A stretch of 64,000 nucleotides of DNA from contig NC_066585.1 of NCBI RefSeq assembly GCF_024323335.1, positions 84,370,614-84,434,613 on the forward strand. Reading direction: 5' to 3'. The first letter of the stretch is position 1; the number at the start of each line of letters is the position of its first letter. Source of the DNA: Lathyrus oleraceus (lineage: Eukaryota; Streptophyta; Magnoliopsida; Fabales; Fabaceae). Below, piece by piece: positions 23,050 to 35,759 of the stretch. The position numbers and the translations under genes are program-made. Below the pieces are notes generated by a model. It saw only the letters and a list, made by a program, of their open reading frames with translations. It was not told the origin of the DNA and searched no databases.

Positions 23050-23434
23050 CATTGCAATATAATATTGACTTATATTAACCTGTTGGACTTTAATATCTAT
23101 TTCAGAAGTATTGTCACTCTCATATGAACTATCATCTGAACTCTCGCCCAAACTCTCATTTGATTTGTCACCCATCCTGTTACACAAAAATGTAAAATTA
23201 TAAATGTTTGGATAGTTAAAAATCATGACACCTTAAATCCTTAAAGCAAGAAAGTAAGAGTACAAGAATGACATTTACGAATCCAAAATCACATATTCTA
23301 ACAAGTCAATAATGACATTTTCATTTGGTACCAAAACAACAAAGTAATTATGACAAATGTCATATTACATCAAGCTAATAAAAATATAATAGTTCCAACT
23401 ATTAATGTTTTTTTATAAGAATCATACAATCCTA

Positions 23435-24416
23435 TCAACGATCACGCGAGTATTTTTTTCCGGGACAAGTGTCTATCCAATCAAGAGCCATATCAGCAGT
23501 GGAGGTATTCATGAAGTAAGAAAATGTTATCCTATTTTCTTTATTGGCAAGGATTCTAACAGCCTTAAAGTGTAAACGTGATCCTTTTACCAAGGATGAG
23601 ATTTCATCCAACATTTTCAAACATTTGGCATAACTAATATTATCTTCTGGGAGTCCTTGTTGACTTGGCCCAAACTCATCGAGTATATGATCAAGAGGTC
23701 GTTAAAGTTTCTCTGTTGCCCCAATTTCTCTCCTTTCCCTAAAACCTTTCTCTTTTTGGAAGAACTTGGTGTTGGGTTAGGTTGTACTTCATTTCCAACA
23801 TCAGAACTATTTGCATCTCTTTCATCCTCAGTAATTTGTTTATTCTCACGACCGTTTTCCAAAACATATTATGCTCCTTCATATGGTAATTGATCTTCAT
23901 ATGATTTGTAAATGGCGAATCCAATAGCTATGGCACCCTTGAAACATTTATCTATTAAGTCAATAAACTTAGGTCCTCCATGTTTCCATTTCAAAATATT
24001 TGCATCCTCCTGAAAAATAAATAAACATTTAAAACATATATCATTGAAAAATTCATGCAATTAATTAAATACTAGTATAATATACATTGACAGAACCATA
24101 CCTTACTCTTTTCATCCCACCAATCATCGTCAGCCATGATAGTTTTCTTTTCATGATCCCATCCTACTCCAATTTGCTTATTCACTAATTTCACAAATGA
24201 CGAAAACTCTCTTTTCAACGTATCCTATCTATTTTTTAGTTGAGTGCGATCATAAGCATATATAATTTTATTTTGAAAATTTTCAGTAATATTCTTCCAC
24301 CCTTCTTTACTGAAGTGGGTAGTTGGCATATTACCCGCTTCTATTTCTTCAATACAAATTTTCAACAAAATTTCTGTTTTACTGTCACCCCCCATTTTAC
24401 AACACTTTTCCATCAT
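23435..24416 (-). pseudogene. PIF/Harbinger ORF1, Myb/SANT-like DNA-binding protein, broken
   Basis: The first exon begins at about 24416 and reads ILLKICIEEIEAGN, HFSKEGWKNITENFQNK, QLKNR: the Myb/SANT-like domain of plant PIF ORF1. A TAG at 24225-24227 replaces the conserved Trp, and the frame continues (LKREFSSFVKLVNKQIG, ADDDWWDEKSK) to a GT donor near 24100. The next exon has ILKWKHGGPKFIDLIDKCFKGA and ends in TAA before 23869, after which similarity continues (KKRKVLGKGEKLG; MLDEISSLVKGS). Another frame slip lies near 23617. In active elements this protein binds the ends and brings in the transposase. It lies just upstream of the transposase on the same strand. Confidence 0.83.
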
Positions 24417-24420
24417 TCTC

Positions 24421-25986
24421 TAAACCTTTCACATCTTTTTTAGATGTCATTCTAGTCATCAAATACAATATTAATATTTATCACTAACACAGTAGAAATT
24501 TGAAATAAACCTATTAATATTTATTATTCAAATCAGAGCTTATGTGTGTGTAGTTTGGTATTTACAAACCTATTATTATTTAATCCTCACGGTTGATATA
24601 AAAATATAACTCTATAGAAGTAACAACAAATACATGCTCTAAATAAGAATTATGTGCTTTATCCAACAATAGTGACACTGCATATTTTTTTTTAGTTGTT
24701 AGCGACTATAAACCTTCTTTTATAAAACAAAACTACTACAACTTTTCCAATGAAGAAGCTATACAATGATACAACCAAAACAATATGGACACTGTAATCT
24801 TGTAATCTTTAAAGTTTTTTTCTCACTTTAACATGATAATAAAATATAGCAGCAAAGTAAATAAAAAGTTGGTGATCATGATGATTAAGAATAAAATATA
24901 TCACAAAAGTCATTTTGATTCCAACAAGATTGAGTATAAAATATAATGTCAAACATGAAGAAGAAAGATATGACAAGAAATTAACATGTTCTTTCTAATT
25001 ATTTTCCAATTTGTAATATTTGTGAGTTTAGTAAACAAAACAAAAATTTGTTTTACAAAACAGTTTAGAGATCCACTCAAAAGCTATAACTCATTCACAA
25101 AGATGTTGTAGGAACTCAAACTTCAAATTAATGTCAAACCCAAGAAATGATAGACAATCTATATAAACTTTAAATTAATATCAAACCCAAGAAATAGTCA
25201 TGTATAATAGATACATTTGAAAGTAAAACTGACATTTTATTCTAGAACAACATCAACAATTATGCTAAGGTTGAGCAAGAAATTTTTTAAGAGCACCACA
25301 CACTTTGAATACCTAACTATATAAACCATCAATCATCTTTGAATAGTGCAAACTACTTACCTAGCACATATATAATTGAAATAAGGAACATAAGGAACCA
25401 TGATCATAAAACTAATTAATAATTCAAATGCTAAAATTAAATAATTTTTGTCTACAACAACCAGCAAATGACCAAATGATAATAACAATTTGACTAGGAC
25501 AATAAGATATATTTGAAGAAAAAACAGCATGATGGAACTGCACTAGTATTTGGACAAGATAATAGGCATTCACCTAATGACACTTGGTTATTATCTTGGC
25601 ATGTTTGATAGGTCTCACAAAGTATACTTAATTATGAAAAATATCAATATTTCAAAGTTTTATTGTAGGCTTTTATATGTTTAACTTAGAGGCTTTAATA
25701 TGTTGATTGCATTGTGTCTAGTTTAGAGGACTTGTAGCCTTATTAAACAGCACTTAAGCTAAACCATCACAAGAGCTCAAAATATATTCACAAACTTAAT
25801 ACACATAACTAACTGATAACTCCAATATAACAAACAACATGTGGATTTTTAAGAGTATAAAAATAAGGTGTTGTTAAGATAACTTAAAAGGGATAAGGAA
25901 ATTAGATAAGCTATAACAAAACTCTTGCACAACATATTGAGAGTATAATCAAGCTAATGGGAAACAACAAAATCACACTTCAGTTG
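24421..25986. other. AT-rich spacer, no gene recognised
   Basis: No coding motif on either strand. Near 25130 and 25175 there is a duplicated phrase (TAATGTCAAACCCAAGAAAT / TAATATCAAACCCAAGAAAT). TTAGAGCATGTATTTG (complement, near 24630-24645) looks vaguely like a Harbinger end, but no partner was found. Confidence 0.4.
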
Positions 25987-28900
25987 TGTAGCGGTAAATT
26001 CATGAACATCAAACTATGGATAAGCTTAACGTCAATAAAACCAGAGTCGCCACCGCGCTTTTATTGTTTCCAAAGAGAAAGGGAAAAGTACGAACAAAAC
26101 CCAAAGATAAGAAGTTTTCAAATCAAAACTAATAAAATTCCAGAGATTACAGGTAAGGGGGTTGGTTACACAGAGGGATGGTGTTAACACCCAAAGTGTC
26201 CTAGGTACTCCTAGGAAGCCTTTTTTTTATGTGTGTATGTGTCTTTTGGTCTAAATGATGTTTGAGAAAAAAATAGAATGTGGGGATGAGAAAATAATTC
26301 ATTGGTTATATTTTTGTGTTTGACAAGACCTTCGGACTTGTGCCTACGTACCAACATAAAAATGAGGGATCAAGACCTCGTAGTTCGTGGTAACAATTTC
26401 AAAGTGAGTGAGTTGTTTTTAACAAAAGGTTAATAAGAAAGGCACAAAAGGCCCAAAAGTTTGAATGAAGTTGTTAATGCTTTTCGTCTTTTTGAAATTT
26501 TAAGTCAATATGATTAGATTTATTTACAAGTTTGATTTAAGAAAAGAAGTTTGAAAATTTATTGGCATAAGGTCAAAGTTTCTATTTGAAATAAGGTCTA
26601 AGTTTGAAATCACAAGCAAATAAAGTTTTTAAAAAGGGGGGAGAGATTTTGAAATTTAAGAAGTAGGAGGATATGAAGAGGTTATCCTAAGCATAAAATT
26701 AAAAGTTAAGAGTTGAAAAGATCTGGCGAATGGGATGCAATCCAACAGACAAGTATGTCATATAGAAAACCCATTTTCCCTTTGGATTTTGAATCAAGCA
26801 ATAATCAACCAGGCAATTAGCAATATCAGACATCATGGAGATCAAGGCATCAAATAAAGATAGCCACATCCAAGCAAGAAAATCCATAGCTAGCAGTCTT
26901 CTTTGTCTTCTCATGTATCAGATGAAATGCTCTTTGATCAACTCAGAACAAAACATTAGACACAAGATCAAAATAACAGTTTGCACCAAGACAATGTAGC
27001 AGATGAGTTCAAATGAATTCCAAGACTTGCATCAGATGAAGGATCAGTTCACAATAACTTGATCTCAGAATGTTGGCATTGGCCAAGTCCTTTTTGCACA
27101 GGGAATGTTGCCTAGTTCTAAGTCCAAAAGTTCAGATCAATATCAACAGTCCACCAAACATTTTTTATGGTTTTTGTTGTTTATTAAGTATGTTAAGGTC
27201 CTAAGACCACAAACAAAATCAAAAGGGCACAAACAAAATATAATCACAAGATATGGCTCAAATGAGCAAAGTAAAAATGACATAAACATAAACAAGTTAA
27301 ATGAAATATAAATGGAAATGAATGATAAATGACTAAAAATTAAATTGCATAAAGTAAATGAATTTAAAGTAAAGCAATATTAATAAGAGTTAGTCAAATG
27401 TTAGTCAAGGTTAATTGAATGTTAATAGTGTTTTGCTTTTTAATTGATTAAGTCATTCTTTGGAGAACATTCAACCATTTATTCACAAGCATAGATCCTT
27501 GAACCAAGACATCTTCCATAGGAAGGAAAAAATGCCAAGTTTCCACACAATACCATGAAAGATGAGAGACTTATAATCTTACTTACTAGAATGCTATGCC
27601 TTTAGGATCAAATTTAGCTATATGTTAAGCAATCGTAATTGGACTTATGTAGAAGTCACAACTATCTGAGGTCGGGCAACAAAAATTTAGGTGTTAATGC
27701 ATGTTAGAGATTTGGTATAATGAACCAAACTCCTAAAACATGCCACACACTAAAAGAAAAAGATCAAAAGGGATGGACCTATTGTATTGGTCAATCTAAC
27801 ACAAAGTCATTGATGAACCAATTAGCCTTAGGATACTTGAGATTTCATTGGTCAATGAAAGGAATAGGAAAGAATAGGGATTAAGATGAAGGGGAAGGGG
27901 AAATATGAGAAACACAAATTGGTCATGGGAGGAGTTTTGTCAAATTAAAATCATTCATTCATTTTGGGAGATGAAATGTACATTTCATCAATTCCCTAAA
28001 TTCAATGATTTTAATCCAACAAAAGTCAAATCAACCTTGACCAAGGCCCAAACAAATGATCAAACATCACAAGACCATAAAAATGGCTCAACATAATTTT
28101 TACACAATCAATCAATTAAAAATCAAATTAAAATGCATTAAAATTCAATTTAATTTGGTCAAAACCTAAAATCTCTTCAAAACACCAAATAAATGGCCAA
28201 GATATTTATCCTAGGTCAAACAAGGTCAAAGAACCTTAGACAAAAAAATTCATGATTTTTGAAAAGTCAGAAGTACTTTTAAACAATTAAAAATATGCAC
28301 AAAAACATTTAATTCATGAAAAATATCAAAATTAATCCAAAAAATAATTTTAATTCAGAAAATGAAAGAGAAAAATATTTAAATATTTTTGGTGAAAGTC
28401 CCATATTTTTTGGATTAAAAATGAAATTATTATGAATTAATCAAAATAAAGCAATTAAATGAAAAAAAAATCAGAAAATACAAAAAAAAAATAAGGGCCA
28501 TCAGATCTCCCTCATTAATTGAGGTGGCAGATCTGATGGCCAAATATGTATCATCCACCATAGTCCATAGTCAACGCACATGCACAAGTGGTAATTCAAA
28601 CCAAAGGCTGAGATTAGATCCTTGGACCAAGATCAGAGGGATAAGATGAAGCCAACTCACCACCGGAGCCCTAGCTCCGGTCATCTTCTCAGGTGATGAC
28701 CACCAGACTGGTCCAACATCAACCCCATGAAAAATGAAAAATAAGGACACTATTTTGAAGAGAAAATGCTCAAGAGCTCGAATATGGCCTTAATTTTCTC
28801 CAATTCCAAGTATATAAAAAGATACAGGGATTTGAATTTTGAGGATCATGAACTGAGTTGCTTCGATTTGACCTAAAAGCAACTCAATCTTCTTGCCTAC

Positions 28901-30764
28901 ATTGGTAGGACTTCAGCCAACCAAAAATCACAAAGAATAATGGAGAGTTGAGGGAGAATCGAAGAGATGAAAATTCTAAAAAATTACCTTCGAGGGAGCT
29001 TCAACCTTACTTGATCTTGATCGCAATTGTGCTTGGCTTGGTTTCAGAAGCTTGTAGGAAGTGATTAAGATCAGAAAATGGCTTGGACTCTTGGAGTTTC
29101 AATCTCAAAACAGAATGAGATTTAAAGCTCGATTTTCAAATGAAAACTTTCAAGATTATCCTTTAATGGTGAGGGTCTGGATTGCAGGTTCAAAGCTTGG
29201 GCATGAGGTCCTTAATTCTGAGCATGAAGGGTTGTATTTATAGCCAATGTGATTCATTTCCACACACTTCCAAATTTTGCCAAATTTAGTAATTTTCATT
29301 GCATGCTTGCATGCTTGCATGGGTGTGTAATAGGCCCATAAAGTGATGTATTCAGGTCCAAAATTTCTTGTGAATCATGCTGAAATCATGTCATGTGGCC
29401 ATGCATTTGAGTTTGAAATGTGAAGGTGAAAATCATCCAATTGGTCCCTTGAAAAGAACCCATGCGCAAGTTCTTCATTCTTTGGCCAAATAAAGTGATC
29501 TTGGACTTTTTGGAAAGTTGAGATCAAGGTGAACAACTTTCATATTGAACACTTTTCCATTTGAAGCTCGGATCATGATGAATTTTGAGGTGGAAGTTTG
29601 GAAAATCAAACATGTTCAAAAAAATTCTAAGTACCAAGTCAAATGCTCACTTCTTCCACTTTAAATAACTTCTGCTATGGACTTCAAATGGAAAATGTTC
29701 TTTCATCAAAGTTGTATATCTTTCAAACCTCTTAAATCTGGTCACAAATTTGACCTCATTTGGATTTGGCATGAATGATTTATGCATTTTAGAAGTTGAA
29801 GAAAAACACTTGTTCAATTGTAATGGCCCAAAATGATCTATAATGTTTCCTCTTGGTACATGTATTTGCAAATTGAATTTTAAATTATTACAAACCTCAA
29901 AGTTGAAAAGGATATATTTAATTTGGTCATGGAACTTGAATGGCTTTCATATCATAAAAATTGAGCAAGTTATGGTCTTTGGAAGTTGACCTCATAACTA
30001 GGGTTCAGACAAAATCACCTATAATCTTTCACCATAAAAAATGACTTTCCAAGAAAAAATAGCTCTTGACTTCAACATAAAAGTTGTTTGTAATGTAATA
30101 AGGAGTAATTTTTATCTTCTAATAATTTTCATATGACAAAAATTGAAGGAGATAGGGTCTAGGGAAACCCAATTTTGACCAGTTGACTTTCTCAGGTCAA
30201 CCACCATGAACCATCTTGCAAACTTGACATTCTCTTGATCTTTGGGACTAATGGAGGATCATATATGTGTAAGATGATTTAATATGAATTATCCCTTTAT
30301 ATATTTGATCAAATGTTGAAGAAACTTGTTGAGGAAGTCACACAAGATACCCAGATGAATTAGGGCTTCCAAGGCAAACAAGCTTCAAACTCTTGATGAA
30401 TTCTTGATCAAAATGATATGTGAAAACCATGGGGATCCATATATGATGTCTAGAAACAATTTAAACCATCTCTTGATTGATCTCCTTGCATTGGGGGTCT
30501 TAAACCCTAGATATGAGCTTGATGGAGCATGGGTGAACACACACACTACCTACAAAAGTAACAAACTATACATAGACATATTTTTGGCATTTTGGTTAGT
30601 AAATAATGAAAAACAAAGTATGATACAATCAAATGTGATTGGTGACCTCTCCCAATACAAACCCAATGAATGAGGGGTAAGGAGGATACCAAGGTGTGAT
30701 CCCAAAGCCAATGCATATGATGAGATAACATGAGGGATCTTAGGGTCAAAATTGGGGTCTTACA
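25987..30764 (-). mobile_element. Probable solo LTR of an Ogre/Tat-like retrotransposon
   Basis: A 4778-bp block starts TGTAGCGG and ends GGTCTTACA, so both ends are TGTA...TACA. It is flanked by AGTTG (25982-25986) and GGTTG (30765-30769), a 4/5 TSD match. On the minus strand it begins TGTAAGACCCCAATTTTGAC, the style of Ogre-type LTR starts in legumes. No gag or pol motif lies inside, and LTRs near 5 kb are characteristic of Ogre. A complication is CGGTGGCGACTC (complement of 26044-26055), resembling a tRNA-Arg primer site, which would normally lie just outside the LTR, so the left edge may need revision. Composition is AT-rich with many AAAATT runs. Confidence 0.5.
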
Positions 30765-30769
30765 GGTTG

Positions 30770-31704
30770 GTGTAATAGTGTGAGTATATACTTGTTTGTA
30801 TTCCACTTTATAGGCACAATAAAATTTTTCTTCTCTGCATGTGCTTGCACCACTCTCAGCATAAAGAAATTCTAAAGATGTCATATAAAAACAATCTATA
30901 TCATCATGTTACATGAGACAACATAAAACGCACTGTTATAATCTCATTGGATCAATCGATTCCTATAAATACCCATCTCAAGTATACATGATAACTCCAA
31001 TACAACAAAAAACATCAAACTGGACAACAAAAATTGAACTCCCTTGAAGCTATCATATTAATATATTTAGAAATAGTTCAATCTCATGAGGCATTTCAAG
31101 AACAAAACAATTAGCAAACAAACAACTCTAAGCAACTACATCCAACCCAAGACAACATGCTACCGCATATAAATTGTTCATACCATGAATTTCACTATTA
31201 ACCATGACAAAGAGCTCTAACCTGAATTTGCAATAGCTTCAAGTTCCAGAATTCAATTTCAAAATCAGTTGAAAACTTTATATCACAAATTTAACAAAGG
31301 AATCACTACCTCTAATAAAAAATAAAAAATTGAAAATCCCAGATAACATTAAAGAAGGAGAAGATATGTGATAATTTTACCTGGTGCAATGAAGAAGAAG
31401 ATGGCACTGCTCACGCCGCCATTGAAGCAGAGGGAAGAAGAGACGTTGTTCATGATTCTGAACAAAATGAAGTGAAACCCTCGAAGGGTATTTTCATAAT
31501 TTTCAAAAGTTTTAAGAGTAACTATGGAACTTTGTTATGGATGTAACCTTCTGTGTTTTGTATTTTCATTTTCTCTCCCATCTATCGCAAAATGAATTTT
31601 TTAAAATTGTTAGAAATGATTTTTTAACTAAGAAAAATAGATTTTTTTTTATAAAAAAAAGCTGTAGCAAATGCAACCATAGCATGGGATATTTTAGATT
31701 GTAT
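30770..31704. other. Spacer, no gene recognised
   Basis: No domain on either strand. Near 31380-31450 a GC-richer patch (GAAGAAGAAGATGGCACTGC and following) resembles a plant 5' leader on the minus strand, perhaps an old promoter end of the Harbinger element; this is a guess. Confidence 0.35.
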
Positions 31705-31822
31705 TATTGAGAAACAAGTGTGAGTTATGTAAGTCCCACATTATTTGGAAAATTGGAGGTTGATCATTTTATAAGTGAATGGACCAATACACTCATTGCC
31801 TTAAGGTTTTGGGTGAATATGT

Positions 31823-31857
<35 letters not shown>

Positions 31858-32208
31858 TGTGTGTTGCTCTTGACCCAATATAGATGCTCCTCGTAATGAT
31901 CAAATAATGATATCATATCCAATGGTTTGAGTAAGAGATTGACTCCTTGTTTAGAAAGTATTCCTGATATGATGGTGATCAGGTGACGTGTCCCGTTGAA
32001 GTGTCATTGTGAATGAAAAGGGTGTCAATGGTGGTACAGGTTTATATAGATGAAAGAACTTCTGCTTGAGGGGTAGATTATTGAGAAACAAGTGTGAGTT
32101 GTGTAAGTCTCACATTGCTTGAAAAAATGGAGATTTGGCACTTTATAAGTGAGAGGACCCATACACTCATTGCTTTAACGTTTTGGATGAATATGTGGTT
32201 TCTCTCTC

Positions 32209-32307
<99 letters not shown>

Positions 32308-32366
32308 CACATGTATGTGTGTGTTGTTCTTGACTCAATGTGGATGCTTCTAATGATGACCTAACA
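31705..32366 (+). mobile_element. TRIM (miniature LTR retrotransposon)
   Basis: Two direct repeats, 31705-31907 (203 bp) and 32079-32366 (288 bp), begin TATTGAGAAACAAGTGTGAG. They surround a 171-bp non-coding centre. A primer-binding site like initiator tRNA-Met (TGATATCATATCC at 31908, 10 of 13 matching TGGTATCAGAGCC) follows the first repeat, and a purine tract (TTGAGGGGTAGA) precedes the second. TSD TGTAT flanks the whole (31700-31704, 32367-32371). No coding capacity, which defines a TRIM. The length difference between repeats comes mainly from a microsatellite. Confidence 0.87.
32200..32325. repeat. Compound microsatellite (CT)n(CTAT)n(CT)n(CA)n in TRIM right LTR
   Basis: About 126 bp of pure simple repeat. 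The left LTR has only a (CT)n/(GT)n run of ~43 bp at 31824-31866 in the same place, so the tract expanded after insertion. Confidence 0.95.
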
Positions 32367-32479
32367 TGTATTATTTTCTAAGTTTACTTTTATGTTTTCA
32401 TTTTTATGCATACAAACTTTATCCCTTCCGCATATTATACTTTTCAATTTTCAACTTTTATAGATTTAAGAAATATACA

Positions 32480-33800
32480 CATTTTATACGAACACCCGGT
32501 GGAGAAGCTCCTCCTGACTAGATTTCACAATCATATCGTCCATGTACACCTCCAGCGTTTTCCCTATTTCTTCTTTAAACATATTGTTCACCGTCCTTGG
32601 ATATGTTCCACCAACATTCTTCAATCCAAAAGGCATGACTTTTTATTGGTAATTAGCATGCTTAATCATGAACGTTCTTTTTATCCGGTCAAGCCCAAAC
32701 ACTCGTATCTGATTGTACCCCGAGTAAGCATTAACTAATGATAGTAATTGGTATCCGACTGAATTATCTACAAGTTTATCAATGTTTGGGAGGGGGTAAG
32801 AATCCTTCAGGCAGGATCTATTGAGGTCAGTGTAATCAACACACATCCTCCATTTCCCCGAGGCCTTCTTCACCAGGACAACGTTGGACATCCATTATGT
32901 ATACTTCGCCTCATAAATGATTTTGGAATCCAATAGGCCTTTCACCTTACTCGCGCTAACTTCAAATTTTTCAAAGGATTTCCTCATCCGCCGCTAAGAG
33001 ACGTAACAGGCGGTTGTATTCACATTCAACTAATGGCATGCCACATTGGGGGCGATATCGGGAGTCTCATGTGGAGATAGTGAAAAGGTACGTATTTTCT
33101 CGGAGACATTCAATTAGGGTGGTGCTTAATTCCAAGGGAAGCCCAAATCAGAGTCATCGCCGAGATGGATAGACTAAAACTCGCCATCTGGAGTAAGCCT
33201 AAATTCATCCTCGCGTGTCTCCTAGTTGAACTTATTGGTATCCCCGAGATCTTCTTTTGATCTTGACGTCGACCCAAGAGTTTCCTTATGAACAGGCTCT
33301 TAGAACCGCTTTGCCTCTTCCAGGTCGGCGATAAAAACAACCTTCCTTCCCTATCATGGTAGGCTACTTTCAGGTGAACCAGAGATGCTACAACATCTAG
33401 CTTTTCTAAGAAGAGTCTCCCTAAGATGCCTCGAAATGTGCCCATACACGCGATTACATGGAAGTTGAGGGTTACCTTTCTCACGTGTACTCCTTCTCTA
33501 ATCTCCAATGTCAGACCTATCACTCCTTAAGGGTGAGTTATAAAATTGTTGAAGGCCAACATATCTCCCCCGTAATATGGATTCCGATCTATCCACTATA
33601 GACATATCGGCTTCAACGTGTGAGTGTAAAGGATGTCGCAAGAACTTCAGTCATCCACGAGGAATCCTATCAGTTTATAATCAACGATGGTGACCGCTAG
33701 AATCAATGGCAAATCAAAGTTTGAAATTCCATTGATATTTTCAAGATCTAGAAATCCTAACTTTGATTGATCTCTGCTTCACTGAACGCTAGAATTTGTC
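32480..33800 (-). pseudogene. Ty3/gypsy protease and reverse transcriptase fragment
   Basis: Minus strand. Protease part (33800-33110): SCDILYTHTLK, then MIGLTLEIREG and GILGRLFLEKL, the region following the gypsy protease core. RT part (32891-32480): KKASGKWRMCVDYTDLN, DSYPLPNIDKLVD, YSGYNQIRV, MPFGLKN (after a TAA near 32643) and EVYMDDMIVKS with catalytic YMDD. Nothing after the fingers/palm of RT remains: RNase H and integrase are absent, as is most of gag. Stops and frame slips are present. Related in type to the fragment at 47100-49234, but covering a different part. Confidence 0.85.
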
Positions 33801-34020
33801 ATTAGAAGAATGCAATCTGACGATGGATAGGTGCTGAATGACATGGAACCGTGGAATTCTTCGATCAGTGACAACTGATGGAGGACTGAACCGAAGGATG
33901 GAATGGATCCCTTGGACATGATTGATGGAGTTACGAGTGCTACTTCCTCTGCTTCCGATAGAGATATGATTTCAGATCGATAATGATTTAGTCATGAAAA
34001 TTTTGTGGGAATCAAAAGTT

Positions 34021-34040
34021 GTTTTCCATAAACGGTGCCA
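34021..34040 (-). other. Gypsy primer-binding site and LTR edge
   Basis: The complement reads TGGCACCGTTTATGGAAAAC, the style of gypsy primer sites. One base beyond it, TGTTCCATACC at 34042 starts what should be the element's 5' LTR. This places the 32480-33800 fragment inside an element whose gag has been mostly deleted. Confidence 0.5.
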
Positions 34041-34269
34041 ATGTTCCATACCGAAACCAGAAATATTTGAAGTAGGTGGTGAGAAATCATGAACCGATTA
34101 TGTTAATTTTCAATACTGCATTGCAGGGTGTACCTGCAAGGTTAACACTCCAAAGTCCAAGTCAGTTCAAGATTCAAAATGATTGTAGTGAAAGTGGAGA
34201 TCATAAAGTGTATCTTGCTTTTTATATGAAATAAATTTTATACATTGAATCAAGTGGAGTGGATCTAAA

Positions 34270-35757
34270 ATGATTTGGGCCCTAAACATTTGGGTCTTTG
34301 GCCGACCCAAAGCACTAAGGATTTCCTGGATTTGGGTTACTTCCTCCTATGATTACGCCAATTTGACTGAAGCTAAATGTATTTATCATGGTAAGCCTAT
34401 TCAGTATCATGTTCCCTCCCCCGTCTCGTATGATATCAAGCATGATTTGAGCACTTTTAGAGAAAATTGTAGGTGGATTATTGGTACCGGTGAGCAAATT
34501 CACCGAGGTCCATCTTTCTGCTTTAGTGAGTGATTTTTACATGATACTACTAGGCATATCCCTCAAATCATTTGTGATAGAAATTCCAATTTCTTAATGA
34601 CTTGTCTAAAGTGGTATTATCGATGTATCGTGTTCCTTATCACCCTATCACCCTATGTGGATAAATGTTGGCGAAGATGTACTTACTTTTAAGGCTTCCT
34701 ACGAATTTTATCCACCTGTTAGAAATATTGTTAATTGGAATAAACTCACATGGAAAAAATGTATTCCCCCTTCGAATTCTTTTTTAGTTTGGAGACTTTG
34801 GCATAACAAAGTCCCCACTAATGATAATTTAAGGTTTTATGGTTGTATTGTAGTCTCTAGATGCAGTTTGTGTGGATTAATCAAAGAGACATCTTCTCAT
34901 TTATTTTTCACATAGCAATTTTTTTTGCTCGAGTTTGAAATTGGTTGTCAAATATGTTATAGCAATATCTCCATACTACCTCTATACATGATTTGTTGCA
35001 ACAAGTTAATTGGTCTAGTAGTAGTGAAGTTACTAACACTACATTATCTTATGTAATTATATCTATTAACGTTATTTGGTTTTCACGGAATCACATTCTG
35101 TTTCAAAGGTTATTTCTTTTAAGTAAACTTGCATTAATCTCTCTACTTATATTTAGTTAGTAGATAATCTCTCGGAAAGATGAATGTCCAACTCCATTAT
35201 TGATTTTAAAGCTATTAAAGCCTTTAATTTTTCTATTCATCTATGGTTGGCTCCTAGAACAATAGAAGTTAAATGGGAGTTATCTCCTTTGGGTCGGATC
35301 AAAGTCAATGCATACGGGGCGACTAAGGGGATGTTTGAGCATGCCTCAATTGGAGGGAATTTTTAGGGATCATGATGATAACATGAAAGGGGTTTTCATC
35401 TCATATCTCGGTATTCATAGGGTTGGTTATGCCGAAATTATAGATGTTATGAGAGCTATTGAAATATTTCATGAAAAAAGTTGAGATCGAATTTGGTTGG
35501 AATGTGATTCTATGTTAGTGGTTGAAGTTCTATGTAACTATCATATCGTTCCTTTGATGCTTTGCACAAGGTGGAAGAATTGTATTCATATTTTCTACCT
35601 TGTGCAATTTTATGTTTCTCATGATTATAGAGAAGATAATCATTCTATTGATAAGCTTGCAAATTTTAGTCTTGTTAACCTAGGTGATCATTGGCAGAAT
35701 TATATGTTGAGGTTGGTTGAAAATATACATGTTGAAGAAGTCTCACATGTTGTGTAA
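34270..35757 (+). pseudogene. LINE retrotransposon 3' fragment (RT C-terminus, zf-RVT, RNase H)
   Basis: Three broken pieces in LINE order. 34330-34533: KCIYHGKPI and CRWIIGTGEQI, like the region after plant LINE RT. 34655-34915: SFLVWRLWHNKVPTNDNLR and CSLCGLIKETSSHLFF, the zf-RVT Cys/His motif. 35184-35757: EVKWELSPLGRIKVNAYGAT, then ECDSMLVVEVL and YREDNHSIDKLANF, an RNase H-like fold of the RVT_3 type. Stops and frame shifts separate them. No poly(A) tail or TSD is visible after 35760. It is a 5'-truncated and decayed LINE. Confidence 0.83.
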
Positions 35758-35759
35758 AG

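Larger units (their letters stand above)
17248..23175 (-). pseudogene. PIF/Harbinger transposase (DDE_Tnp_4, HARBI1-like), split and decayed
   Basis: The N-terminal exon starts at ATG 23175 (MGDKSNESLGESSDDSS) and runs to the LTR element insertion at 23049. It resumes at 18446 and continues to TAA near 17248. Family motifs: QVFRNLVCELT, SVEE-like GVEENVGMFLYMIG, SYRNAQERFQHSSEV (near 18170-18310), a degraded [19 protein letters not shown], and [14 protein letters not shown] with the terminal E of the triad. Lesions: frame slip near 18320, stops between 18070 and 17700, and the 4.6-kb retrotransposon. The protein would be the nuclease that cuts and pastes the Harbinger element. Confidence 0.85.

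Noticed and set aside
24600..24660. Possible terminal inverted repeat of the Harbinger element (TTAGAGCATGTATTTG)
   Set aside because: No matching partner was found beyond 17248 on the other side, so the element ends stay undefined.
32094..32333. Plus-strand open frame with Ser-Leu and Thr-His repeats
   Set aside because: Translation through the TRIM LTR and its microsatellite; no independent support.
32480..33800. Possible endogenous pararetrovirus (caulimovirus) fragment
   Set aside because: RT and protease motifs with an LTR-side primer site fit Ty3/gypsy; no movement-protein or coat-like motif is present.
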